A stretch of 64,000 nt of DNA from Hydrangea macrophylla (taxonomy: Eukaryota; Streptophyta; Magnoliopsida; Cornales; Hydrangeaceae), in assembly GCA_033977485.1 (NCBI GenBank), contig CM066998.1:23127501-23191500 (forward strand), given 5' to 3'. This document shows positions 1 to 11,702 of this stretch, one piece after another. The translations under genes and the position numbers were made by a program. Under the pieces are notes generated by a model. It saw nothing but the letters and a program-made list of their open reading frames with translations, had not been told where the DNA came from and ran no database searches. The stretch's first letter is position 1. Every line of letters begins with the position of its first letter.

Positions 1-1300
1 CACTCGACAACAATTTATGAATAAAACTTGGTTTAGAAATTATCTAGGATAAATGGATGAGAGATCAAAAGCTTAGATTAACTTGATTAACATGATTTAT
101 GAACTACGATTATGTTTTGCATTCCTTTGTTAAATGATACAAAATTTTTAGAATAACAGAGTCTAGTTAAAACAACTTTTCAAAGACCTTAAGATCATGA
201 CATGTCCATGGGTTCATTTTTGTCATAAACTATAATGAAATATATTTCTTTTGACACCAAATAGAACTTTACATGATTTTTGTAGAATTAATTATGGTTT
301 TTACAAGAACAGTGGACAGTCCTGATCCACTGTTCCCAAAACTCTTATTTCTCAAACTTTAAAAATTATAATGAGGTCCTACTTTTTGGTGAAGTTCCCT
401 AAGACATGTATATAAGTTTTTGTAAAAGGGTTTTAACCCAACTCATGTTTAAAATCAATTTCGATAGGATTCATTAGAGGTTGCTGAATCTGAAAATTTT
501 ATTGATGACATCTTCTTTTTTGTTTTTCATGCATATCATTTGTTTGCTTGTATTTTTGCAATGCTTGGGTATTCCTTGGTGTCTTAGGGTAGAGAATTGA
601 ATGCCGTGGATCCGAACTTTGATTTGTGGGTTTGCCTCGTCTACATGTGGCTTAGTGCCCATGTATCGTGTATTATCTCTATCCTTTCTCTTAGAATTTT
701 TCTAGGTTTACAACTTTGTTTTCGACAACACGATTCCTTTAGGATAGTCTCTGTTTATGTGTTTATATGTTAGAGACATCTTTTCTAGGAATGTTGCATG
801 ATTGCATTACACGTTTTCTTTCTTTAACTTTTTCGACTCCGCTTGAGTCAACCCAATGTAAGTCTTCTCGTTCCCTCTTGCATATCATGACAAGTTTCCT
901 TTACATGCATCGGTCCCGGCCAGGGCTAGCCACTGTAAGTATACCTCTCTCTTGTATTGCATGTACATCCAACTGCTATTTGAATTAATCTCTTGAAATG
1001 ATTTTCATTAGATGTTTCTTTTTGCCATGTATATATTATTTAGTATGTTTGAGGAAACAATACCTATTGTGAATTCGAACAAGGATATCTGAATCAAGGC
1101 CTACCATTTGGTAGGGCGAGGAGGGGGTGCTTTAGTCTTGCTCGGGCTCCTTCCCCTCTCGTACTAAGACCCCCGAACCTTGTTTCTGGTGATGAAGGGC
1201 GAGTAACCTTATTCAATTTTGGGCGAGTCAAACTTGGTTTCCTAATTCTCGATAAAAATTAGTTGGCGACTCTTTGTCTCTAGGATTACGTGAGGAAGTT
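1..1300 (+). repeat. Tat/Ogre-type LTR fragment, plus orientation (5' part outside window)
   Basis: Non-coding. The block from about 1080 to 1271 matches, in opposite orientation, the U5-side part of the LTR at 56532-59288: a 6-bp hairpin, then a block of alternating GGGTG/TTTAGT and CTCCTTCC/CTCTC text, then the 9-mer TGGCGACTC (1263-1271), which resembles the start of a tRNA-Arg primer-binding site. The segment around 300-420 resembles the middle of the same LTR. The fragment is cut by the window start and its right limit is approximate. Homology was judged by eye. Confidence 0.6.
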
Positions 1301-1362
1301 CTAGTTCCTTGAAGTATGCTCCTTGGATCCGTCCCGGGACACTGTCAAGGAATGCCAAGACC

Positions 1363-1383
1363 TCTCCCCCCCCCCCCCTCCCT
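1363..1383. repeat. C-rich homopolymer run
   Basis: A run of about 14 C within a CT-rich stretch, lying at the junction between two oppositely oriented LTR fragments. It may be a remnant of a G-rich polypurine tract read on the minus strand. It is also a likely assembly or length-polymorphism hot spot. Confidence 0.7.
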
Positions 1384-1419
1384 CATCTGCATGTCCACAC
1401 CAGTAATCTTGCATGATTT

Positions 1420-3556
1420 ATTGAAAATAGCATATCATTCCTAAGACACTCAAATTTCTCAAATATTTTCATTAACTCATCAAAGTTCATAGGGAAAATA
1501 TTTTGAAACCTGAATAATTGGATTAAGGTTCTATCCACTCATTTTAAGAAGAGTTCACTGTTCTGGAATTTTGGACAAAGAGTGACTTGTTCACAAAATC
1601 CATAATCAAACCATCTAGACCGCATAATTGAGACAAAAAAAATTACAGTGATAGATCTATGTGTTATGAAGACTTTCCAATTGGTCTCATTCGAATCCAG
1701 CGGGTCATGATTTAGTTAAAAATCCTTGATAACAGATCGTCAATGAAGTCACTACACCATTGATGAATTGATATTCATAATTCAAATCAAACTAGATCCA
1801 TAATTCTATAGAAAATCTAGATTAAATATGATTATGATCAATACCACAATACTTAGACGTCATAGAAATTCAAGGATTTTGCCTTGAAGAAACCCAACAT
1901 AGAACTCATAACAGAGCCTAAAAATGGGTTCTAAGGTCTTACTTAATCCTATGAATGAATCTAAACACTTGAATTCAATAATTAAATCATGAGATCAACT
2001 AGGTCTACATCTAATCCCTCTCCCAAATTCATGGTCCTTGAGGATTACGAACTAAATTTCCATGTAATTCAATAAAACATGGAGGGCCTCATAAACTCCA
2101 AATGAATCAACCAAAGTCATGAACATAGGCTTAGATCCATCAATTATTCATAGACATAATCTAGATCAACTATAATCCTCTTGTAATCATAAAATTTTAG
2201 AGAATTAGAGGATCTAATCTCAAAGAATTCAAATAGAATATAGAAGATTCCATGAACTCCAAGAGAGGAGCATGAGAGAGAAATGATGAAATCAATACAA
2301 AATTGGATGATCCATGACTAGATTTTGATTGAAAACATGTTTTATATCTATGATATGATCATCTAGATCCAAATCAACAACAATTCATTATGAATTCAAT
2401 CACAAGTTGATCAAGTGGTGTGTCAAGAAAGGAAGAGGAATATATTTTGAAAAATGCGTAGAAGTCCTAGAAATCTACAAATTGTGATTGAATTATGAAA
2501 TATAAGGTAGTAGATGAGAGAATCACCTTTGGAAATGCTCATATTTTTAGAGAGTTTGATTGAATTGGATCAATCCTCAAAGGTCCTCTTACTTCTCTTC
2601 TTCAAACTCTTCTTCTTTTCTTATTTTCGATTCTAAAAAACTTCTTGCTGGTTGATTTAATCTTCAAAGACCTATATTTCTCTGGCAAAACTGATTTCCT
2701 CTACCTCTCTCCCTCTTTTTTAAATCCCTTTCAATTTTCTCAATCAAATCTTTTTTCCAAATTATTCCAACCTCCCCTCCCTTTGAAGAAAGTCTATATT
2801 TATAGAATTCTTGAAGTGGAGGGTATTCTTGTCCTTTTTGGATGATCTCAGCATGTAAAATATGACTTAAGGGTATTAATTACGCACTACAGAAACAAGG
2901 TCATTTCAGATATTCTAGAGATCCAAGGATGGTTCTAGAAACAATTTTTTTTTCAAAAAAGTGCCCAGAGCAGCACTTAGTGAATAAGCTGAGGCACTTA
3001 GTGAGTGTCGCAACGGTAATCAACGACTGCCGACTTGCGATCCCTGAGCGCTGGCTCTTGCCTTTTCAAATATTTTTTGGTTTTTCTTTATTTTATTTTT
3101 ATATTTTATCCTTGGAAAATCTTTATCCAATCCTTTCTAGCTCCAAAAATTACAAATAAAATATCCTTTGGAATGGTTTCGAAGCCTAGAACAAGTAAAA
3201 TTCATTCCGAAGACCTAATTTTCTTGGCTTTTTTTTAATATCAAATTTCTTCTTTTTTTTAATATAAAAAGTAGTAAAATAAGGATTTTGAGTTCTTGAA
3301 CCTCTTCTCTTGGATCTAAGGATTATCCCAAGCGTTCTTGTTTCTTTATCATGCGTACTTTTACTCAAAGGTCACATAAATGCATTCTTAGAGACTTTTT
3401 TTTTTGTTGTTTTTAGTTCAAAAATAGGTCAAAGAGTCTTTAGAAGTCCATGAAGAGTCCTTTGAAGACCATCAAATCATGTTGGACAATATCATCATTG
3501 CATCCAAGGGAGATTCCCCCTAATTTGACAGTTCGATCAAAATTGGTGTCTACAGA
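1420..3556 (-). repeat. Tat/Ogre-type LTR, truncated, minus orientation
   Basis: On the minus strand it starts with TGTAGACACC at 3556, the same start as the LTR at 59288. The segment at 1557-1780 aligns by eye with 57775-57970 in the same orientation. A degenerate version of the GC-rich hairpin block seen at 58.76-59.01 kb lies at about 2970-3050. No polypurine tract sits to the right of 3556, so this looks like a solo or truncated LTR rather than the 3' LTR of an intact copy. The left (U5) end is missing at the junction near 1400. No coding sequence is recognised; short ORFs here are chance frames. Confidence 0.6.
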
Positions 3557-4930
3557 GGGTCATTCAATCGGTCCAAAGGGTACCTTCGACAGGTCAAAGG
3601 TACCTCTGCCACCCAAGGTATATGCAGTGGGTCTTTTGACCGGTCGAAAGGGCCAACTGCAGCAACGCCAACAAGGAATTCCTAATTAAAGCATGTATAG
3701 GGATTCCATAATTTCTAACGAGTCAAAGGACTACAAGCTAGAATTCTAACAGATCTAAAATATTTTAAAAGCATAAACTGATCATATGGGATTCGAAGAT
3801 CTTGGATACATAACTATGGATATTAACAATGAGAATATTACAAGTCTTAAGGTGAGTTCCAAGGCTTGGACTCCAACAACATTTCCAAAAGTGCAAAGGG
3901 GTTAACATGTGAGCAGGCTAGGTTATAGCTTACCAATTAACATAGATGAAAGAAGTAAGATCAAAGTACTTGTAAGTTCCATAATTTGAATATAATATTA
4001 ACGATGTCAAATTACAACTATTACAAGTATTTACAAATGAAATATGTCATGTATGTCTCAAAAGAATATGATTTCTCGTGTAAACCTTTCAAAAAATATG
4101 ATGCTCAGGTATTAGACTATTCATGGGCCTTGCCCTTATCAAGATCACCTGAAAAAGAGTTTTATAGATTCATTAAGCACGACGACTTTGTAGAAAACTC
4201 TGTAGATATACAAGATGGATCCTATAACTAAAAATTAGAATTGGTGCCATGAATGCCGCCTAAGAAATGCGACTACAGAGCCCCAGGCTATGCAGATCCC
4301 ATAACTAAAAATGAGATTTGGTGCCATGAATGCTACCTAAGCAATGTGACTAAAGAGCCCTTGGGCCATGCACACGTGTTCACTCGCCTCGTTACTGGGC
4401 TGTAAGTCACCCCCATTGGGAATGTAGAATACCAACTTTCCAATGCTACTCGAATATAAGTTCGTGTTTGGAATGTTCTTAGGTACATCCACCCTGTCCT
4501 CACACACAACCCACATCTAGATTTTTCATATCGTTTATCCCCATTTTGGGATTTCTCATATGCAAATCATGCCATGCTATGACGTGTGTCCACTTTGCAA
4601 TAATGAACGTGAATTCTATGATTCGAATGCAAGTATCAAATTTCAAGAATGAAATCAACAATTTTATCATACATTTGCAATATTAGGGTTTTGAAAATAA
4701 TCATGGTAATAAGCAATTATTTTCAATGATCTTTTTATCATGAGTTCTACTATTTAGAGAACTAATACTAATACATAATCATGCTTTCAGCATAGCAAGA
4801 AAAATGTACTCCATGTAAACAACTTAGTCAACAAATTAACAACGAAGCAAATAAACATATAATTCATTTAAAAGCTTAGTCAACTAATTAGCAACTAAGC
4901 ATGTAAGTAACATATACATGTGTATATGGG
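3557..4930. other. Intergenic stretch with a two-copy 70-76-bp tandem duplication
   Basis: No gene recognised. Two imperfect copies of a 70-76-bp unit lie head to tail at about 4227-4375, each containing GGTGCCATGAATGC and a GAGCCC block. The rest is AT-rich, with no motif I can assign. The 79-aa and 81-aa ORFs (3450-3689, 3986-4231) resemble nothing known to me. Confidence 0.5.
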
Positions 4931-4949
4931 AAAAATCATAGTTATTCCA

Positions 4950-5650
4950 CATGTCCTCTATTCCTAACAATTAATCATAAATCAAAGCTAGAGATAGGAA
5001 ATCTTATTTATATAGATATTGTAATATACCTTGTCCTTGAGAAAGGAAATGTGCAAGAGAAATAGAATCCAAGAGAAAAATAATACGAGACCCAAGTTGT
5101 AGAGCTTCAGTGAATAAGAAATTAGAGAAAACTCTCTTCTTCCTCTAGGCCATGGTTTGAGTTAGAGAACATCAAGGTGGAAAATAATAACACCAATCGA
5201 CAGTCGTAGATTAGTTGATTACTTTCTCTTCTAATAGTCTTGCCTCAAAACAAATATTTGAAACCCAATTGCAGGCTTGAAATATAGAAACTAAGTGGGT
5301 TTTGGTTCTTCCAAGCATAGATATATGTATATATATATAGAGAGAGTAAAGATTTGGAAAGAAACAGAAAAATAAATGAGGGGGAGAGAGAGGAGTGGCC
5401 GGATGGTGAGGGAGGGAAGGGGAGGAGAGAGTAAAAGAAGCATCCTTTGGAAGCTTTGTGGTTACTGGGGGGGGTCCCACACATGTCTCATTCACCACAC
5501 ACAAATATGTAACATATATACACACACATTTGCCAAAACAAATACCAAAGTGATACCACAAGACCAAAAGTAAGGCATTGAAATGTACATGTCCAAATTG
5601 GGTCCACACATTGACTACCAAATTACCACAATACCCTTAATTATAATTCA
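4950..5650 (-). repeat. Diverged fragment of a Tekay/LARD-type LTR (5' part)
   Basis: Read on the minus strand from about 5650, the order of blocks follows the start of the LTRs at 9601 and 25972: an AATTAAGGGTA-like block, a GTGGTATCACTTTGGTAT block, a (GT)n-rich TGTGTGTATAT block, then CT-rich and CTCTCTC sequence. The 136-aa minus ORF here (5211-5621) is LTR sequence read by chance, since the same low-complexity peptides appear from the LTRs at 9.6 and 26.1 kb. No TG start survives. This is an older relative of the LARD family. Confidence 0.5.
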
Positions 5651-5887
5651 AAACATTACAAAAAAAATCAAATTCTGCTCCTTCTTCCTTTATACACATA
5701 AGCGTAATAGTCCTTTCACTCTCTCACTCAGCTCAAGCTTGGCACTAAATTAGTCATCCATCTCCTAGAATCATGTCTCATCTCTCTCAGTAGAATCTGA
5801 TTCCTCATTTTTGTTCATCTCCATTCCCCTGTCACTTATCCAAAAGTCATAAGCTACCATTCACCAAGTCTACAACCATCACTAGCG

Positions 5888-6508
5888 CTCCTCTTCAACT
5901 CATCCACAGTGATATTTGGGGGCCTTCAACCATACTATCCATTTCAGGTTTCAAGTTTTATGTCTTATTTGTTGATGACTACTCAAAATGCACTTGGTTA
6001 TATCCTCTATGACACAAGTCTAAAGTTTTCTAGACCTTTGTCACATTCAAAGCATTGGTTGAAATTTAGTTCTCAACAAAGATCAAAATTCGATTTTGTT
6101 AATGGTGCCATGATCACTCTTGCCCTTATACTCTATAACAAAATGATATAAGTGAAAGAAAACACATGCAGGAATTATTCCCCAGCAGAAGCAGACTTTT
6201 CCTACTTGTTTGATTATATAAGTATCTGATCTAGAAGTTTTCTAAGAGATTGTAAATCTTTGCATCTAGGATTCGATGGAAACAACCTTAACTATTCTCA
6301 CTCACTCATCCATGCCTTCTAAATATTGGGTTGATGCTTCTCTTACTGCTATATTTCTCATCAATTGGCTCCCTACACCACTATTTCATCTCAATCTCCC
6401 TTATAATATTCTTTTCCATGTTCTATCTCCAACTATTAGTTTCTTAGGACATTTGGGTGTTGTTGTTATCTTTAACTTCATCCCTACAGAGTACATAGCC
6501 ACCATATG
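5888..6508 (+). pseudogene. Ty1/copia integrase remnant
   Basis: The first part (about 5893-6080) encodes a recognisable integrase core start: an HSDIWGP block carrying the first catalytic aspartate, followed by VDDYS and a TWLYPL block, then at least three in-frame stops. A second part (6276-6508) encodes SSMPSKYWVDA and LINWLPTP, the typical C-terminal stretch of a copia integrase core. The sequence between them is scrambled. No protease, RT or RNase H and no LTRs were found alongside, so this is a dead fragment of a copia polyprotein unrelated to the copia element at 26.8-35.2 kb. Confidence 0.75.
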
Positions 6509-6510
6509 AA

Positions 6511-9500
6511 ATTCTAAAGCAAGAAGTTAAGTGAAATTTGAAAATTTCACACAACTTAATAAATAAAAAACCTTAACCCCATGATCTCATCAAAGATTCT
6601 TATAGTAGATCCTTGACCACACTATCATCCCTACCTTGCCCATATCCCATACCCATCAAGTTGTCCACTTCGTGCAGAAATTTGATGGTTAAGGTCGGAA
6701 CATTGTGCTTACCTAAATGACACTTTCTCATAATTTTTTTTTTGACAAATACCAACAAAACTAGCTTAACCCTCTTTTCCCCAATGATTCTTATAGGAAA
6801 TTCTTGGCCACATCATCACCCCTACCTCAGCATACCCCATAACCATTAGGTTTCACACCTAGTTCAAATAATTTGAGGGCTACGGTGGGAACATTGATCA
6901 TATCGAAGGTATGTGAAATTTTAATAACTTTTGAAATTTGAATTTCACATAACTTTTTTTCTTTAGAATTTCATACCAGTAATGAAACTTGTTTGATAGA
7001 TCTCGTCGAGTTAATTCTAAAAAATTAATTTTACAAAAAAAAAATTTATAAATTGAAAGTTATGGATTTTAATTTGTTTTTTTAGAAGTTAGGTGTGAGT
7101 GACTGCATAGGATGATTATTGCCTTCTACACATTGCTAGATGGTGAGAGAGTTGTTTATGGTCAATCAATTTGGGATAGGGTTGGTTTAGGCTCTAATGG
7201 CTTCATGTCTAAGTTTGTACGGCTTTCTGGCATTTTTTTCATCAAAATCAAAGAACCTGAGCATGCGCATCGCATATCTACATCAGGGATATTTTTGTCG
7301 TGATATTAGTCATTTAAGTTGGTCAAAGTAGTTTATTTAGTTAAGATTCACTATTGAAGGACTTTTTGCCAAAAATAAAAATGGATTGGGCTTTTAACTC
7401 ACCTGATCCTAAATGGAGGACTTTTGACAAAAAAAATTTAAAAACATATTTGGATTAGTTACACAAATCTCCTTGAGGTTTGCCTTAATTAAACAGACCT
7501 CTCTCACCTTTTGAGAAATTACATGGGCCTCCTTTCTTAGTAATATTTGTGTAACCTCCATAACGGAAAAGTACTCTACTGCCACTATACTAAATAAACA
7601 ATAGTAAACATTTTTTAAGGGATAATTACGCAAATCTCCCCTAAGCTATGATCTTAATACACGAACCTCCCTCATATTTTAAAAAAATACATGAACCTCC
7701 CTTGTCACCCATGAAACCATAACTACATGTAAAGTGTGTGGAAATGCATAATTATACACTCAAATAAAGTGTTCGTTTGTCATAAGAAAGGGTTGGGTTA
7801 AACTTTTGATACCACTGAAGAACAGTATCTTTAAAATTCTTCCAATTATTTTATCTTTTGATTTCGTAATTTAAATTTCTTGGCTTTGTATTTTTTTTTT
7901 AATTTTATTCCCTTCATTTTTGAAATTTATGCAAGAAAATTTGTTGATTTGTGGAAGAAATATGTTAGGTTCTTCGGTGGAGCCAATGGAACTGGTAGAG
8001 AGAAATGATATTTATGTATCGATAGCAATTGTACGGACATGATAGGCCACAAAAATAGGCAATATTCAATTTTATTTGTTGGAAAGAGCTTTCTGTGCTT
8101 CATGGAAAATTGAAGGGACTGTGAAGCAAAAAGGTGGTTTTTGAAATTGTGTTTGATGACACTAGAGACAGAAAGAAAAACAAGAGAGATGATTCTAAAT
8201 TTTGGAAAGAATTAACTTAGGTTGAGAGACGAAATAAGTAAGAAGAAGAAGGACGATGAAAAATAAACAAAAACATATTTATTGCGATGAAACCGACCAG
8301 GTGGGTTTGTAAGGAGGCCCATAAGAATGGCGGATGAAACCAACTAGGTGGATTTATAGGGAGGCCGCAACACCAAAAATTAAAGTACAAGGGTAAAACG
8401 GCAGATGAAACAGACTAGGTGGATTTATAGGGTGGCCCACCACCAAGGAAAAAAGTTCAAGCATATAAACGATAGATTAAACTGACTAAGTGGAATTATA
8501 GGGAGGCCGGACCACCAAGAATAAGAGTTGAGGATGTTAGTTTTGAGAAACTACCTTTTAAAAGGTCGTGACAATAGATTGAGGTAAAAACTGGATTTTA
8601 ACTCTAAATCGAGCTCTAAGAGGGTCATGGATGGGTCTGGAAGGGCCGGAGGAGTCAAAAAGCCTATAAGTAGTTTTCAGATTTTTTGAGTGTTCAGTGG
8701 GCCCGGGCTAAGCTGCGTAGGACCACGAGGGTCGAAAAACTAGTCGGGATAGCTTAAAAGTTCCTTGTAAAAAGGAAAAGTACCATATAAGGCTGATTTT
8801 TGCAATTCTAAGACCATCAATGCGCTCGGAATGACCGAATTAGCTAAGAACAAGTGTCCGTTTGTTGAAAATCAGACCCAGAATGGAAAAAAATAGGTAA
8901 AATAGAAGTGGGGCACACAATGCCATGTGGTAGATTGACAACGGGACATGTACCTTACGCTTGGCTAGGCTTCTGCCTGTGCGTGGGGGAGGCGACACTG
9001 TGCAGGGAGGCGCATGAAGGCAACCACGGCCATTTCAAGTGAGGTATGGAGGTGATACTGGTGATGCTCAGATCGTCTGACTCAAACGATGATGGTGGGC
9101 TAGGTCTCTAGCGAAGATTATGGGTGGATTTGTTGGTAGAGGGAAAAAATGGCAGCGGTAGTGCATGGGATGGTTTTAGCGGCATGTGGGATTATTTTGG
9201 CGGCTATTTAGGGTGTCAGACTAGTGGCATTGGATTCATCTAGGTGAGGGGGATCTGGAGGTGGCGGCGGCGAGAAAAATGGATTATGTTTAGGGCCTGT
9301 TTGGTTTTTTTTGTTTTTGTTTCTACTTTATAAGGCCTAGGAACTGTTTGGTTTGGGCAGGGTTTTTGGGGTTTTTTAGTGCGATGCTGTGATTAGAAAG
9401 GGTCAGTGGGTAATGGGACTGAGGTTACGGGTCTTCAATGGTGGAGGCAATGGTGGTGTAGTAATGGGTGCTGATGTGTTTGGTCAATGAACCAACAAAG

Positions 9501-9595
9501 CCTATGGGTGAGGGAGGATTTGGTTTTGTCAAACACAGCCTTGGGGAAATGGGAGGCAGTCTAATTGATTGGCTTGGTTGTGTACAAAAAATGGG
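6511..9595. other. Gene-free intergenic region with degenerate repeats
   Basis: No gene recognised. An imperfect direct repeat of about 150 bp occurs at 6575-6720 and 6780-6925 (shared CATCCCTACCT, GGGAACATT-type blocks). Another repeated block with ACACAAATCTCC/CATGAACCTCCC phrases lies at 7440-7700 and looks like an old MITE-type sequence. A 71-bp tandem repeat is listed separately. Sequence from 9295 to 9560 carries GCCTGTTTGGTTT-like text common in plant repeats. The short ORFs show no family features. Confidence 0.5.
8332..8530. repeat. Degenerate 71-bp tandem repeat, about 3 copies
   Basis: Copies start near 8332, 8403 and 8474 (spacing 71 bp), each with a GATGAAAC...GACTA.GTGGATTTATAGGG-like block followed by GGCC and CACCAA. 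A partial copy begins near 8286. No coding potential is seen. Confidence 0.7.
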
Positions 9596-9600
9596 GGTAC

Positions 9601-11687
9601 TGTAGAAACCCATAATTTTAAAAAGGGTACTTTGGTCATTTTGGACCAATGTGGGTCTTCGTTTGGGTCAGTGTATTTTATTTTGGTACATAGTGGTATC
9701 ACTTTGGTATTGTTTTGGCCCATGTGTGTATATGCATGTTGCATATTTGTGTGTGGGTGTATGTGTGTGGGAGACAAGGATGAGACCTACAAGTCACCTC
9801 CCAACCACTCTCAACCACTCCCAACCACTCTCAACCACTCCCAATCACTCTCAACCACCCCAACCACTAAAGCTTCCCTAGGAAGCTTCCCCCTCTCTTT
9901 CTCCCTACATAACCCACCTATATCTCTCTCTCTCATTCATTTTCTTTTTCTTTTTCTCTCATCTATCTCTCGTTAGTTTTTGGGAGATAAAACTCCATGG
10001 AAACCTAGAGCTTCAATCTCATTTTGAAGACATTTCAAGCATATTTGCGTTAAGACCATTAGACATCTATTTGTTCCCCTTGCAAAGAGCTTCCTTTGGG
10101 TACTCTCCTTTTCCATTTTGGCTTCTTATTTATTAAGTTTCTTGCTCTAGAACTTAAGAGGTAGTTTGTGTTGTTTTGTTTTACCATGGTTATGATTCCT
10201 AAATGTGATTTTATTTAACTAGGTGTTGATAGCTTATGGGATTTACTAATGTACATAATTTCTTCTTTGGATCTTTTTGATGAGAGTATTTGCTCAAATA
10301 CTCAAGAGGTAGATTTCATTGTTTAAGTGCATTATTATTTCTAACTTCATGGTTAGCCATGTGTAAGTTAGTGTTAATGGACATTAATCTTGTTTTGGAA
10401 ATCTTCCTATGTGTTAATTGAATGATTACTTGCCCTTATGTGCTTACTTGAATCCATAAAACGAAATGCTATTTGAGTTTCTATGGGTTCAAACACTAAT
10501 TGATGTCAGAAATCTCTTATTTGCCTAATGAGATGGTTACCTTTTATATGAACTACCATGTCTACTTCTTGTCATTGTATTCTTAGAAATGACATTGTTA
10601 AAGCATAACCGCATCTAGTAGCATATCATAGTCGCCAAGTCGGCAAAGCATTCATGGCATTGGCGTGGGGCATATGAAATTGTTGAAATTCCCACGATTG
10701 GGGAATGTCTTTGGAATCCCCATTTGGGGTTGCAATTTGATGAAATTCTGGAAGCGGGTGTGAAGTGAGGAAGGTTGTTTGTGATCCTTAAAACATTCAA
10801 AAATACAAGATCATATTTGGCTAGCTATCGGAGATCTTGTATGCTACACTCACATTTGAGTGGCTCGCTATCCGGTGTGAGAGTTTGTGATTGGGATATT
10901 GAGTTGGGAATGTCTCACGGTTTGGCCATCCGGCTAGTTGCATCGCCACGGCGGCAAAGCATTGCACCACATATCATAGCATGATTTTAGAAGTAGTAGT
11001 ACATTTCGACAATATTTTCTACTGAGCCGTCGTGCTTAATGAATCTATAAAACCCTTATTATTTTTTTCAGGAATTGTTGATTAGGGCAAGGCCCAAGAG
11101 TTATCTAACGCATGGCGTCTCGTTTTGGAAGATTCCTTACGAGGACGTCTTGTGATTTGTTAATGTTCCAATGATTTAGTGCATGGTAGGAACATTGTAA
11201 TTGTTGTCACCGTTATCTCATTTGTAGATTTGAATTATAAGAAACTATTTGTAAATTCTCTCAAAATCTTAATCTTAATCTTAATCTTGATAATTGGATC
11301 CTCTAGGATCCTTGTTAAATTATGTTTTTAATACTTAGCATTTCTTAGTCCATGGTTACCCTATTATGGGAAAATTATTACTTTCAATTTTCTAAGGACT
11401 TTTTGATCATAATCTTTCCAAAACCTCTTTTATGATAAACTTTCAAAGCAAACTTCATTACTTGTTACTTTTAAACCTTTGGAGTTTCTCTGTACTTCTT
11501 ACAAACTACTTTCAAAACCAAATTATGTTGGTTAACCCTTGACTTATTGACTTTTCTTTGGAATCCACATAAGATTCCCCTATGCTTCCACCTTGTGGAT
11601 TGGTCCAAGTTGGACTATTCTGTGCTTTACGTTGTATTGTTTGACTCGTTGACCTCGCCCACATGACTTAGTTTTTGGGGCGTTACA
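9601..11687 (+). repeat. 5' LTR of the LARD-like element
   Basis: Starts TGTAGAAACC and ends GCGTTACA. It is highly similar to the split 3' LTR. Compared with the 3' copy it has an extra ~85 bp near 10340-10422 and ~40 bp near 10859-10900, which look like deletions in the 3' copy. It also has one fewer AATCTT hexamer (about 11264-11288 versus 35851-35882). The region 9880-9970 has CT-rich, TATATCTCTCTC-like promoter text. The 135-aa frame at 9569-9976 is low-complexity LTR sequence, not a gene. Confidence 0.93.
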
Positions 11688-11690
11688 GAA

Positions 11691-11702
11691 TGGTATCAGA
11701 GC
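11691..11702 (+). other. Primer-binding site, tRNA-iMet type
   Basis: TGGTATCAGAGC, three bases after the end of the 5' LTR. It matches the complement of the plant initiator tRNA-Met 3' end and primes minus-strand DNA synthesis. Confidence 0.95.

Noticed and set aside
5211..5621. 136-aa minus-strand ORF
   Set aside because: Part of a diverged LTR with CT- and GT-rich repeats; no domain features.
9569..9976. 135-aa plus-strand ORF with repeated NHSQPL/TTLNHSQ peptides
   Set aside because: It lies in the LTR; the same low-complexity frame recurs at 26098-26346. It is produced by a CCAACCACTC tandem repeat.
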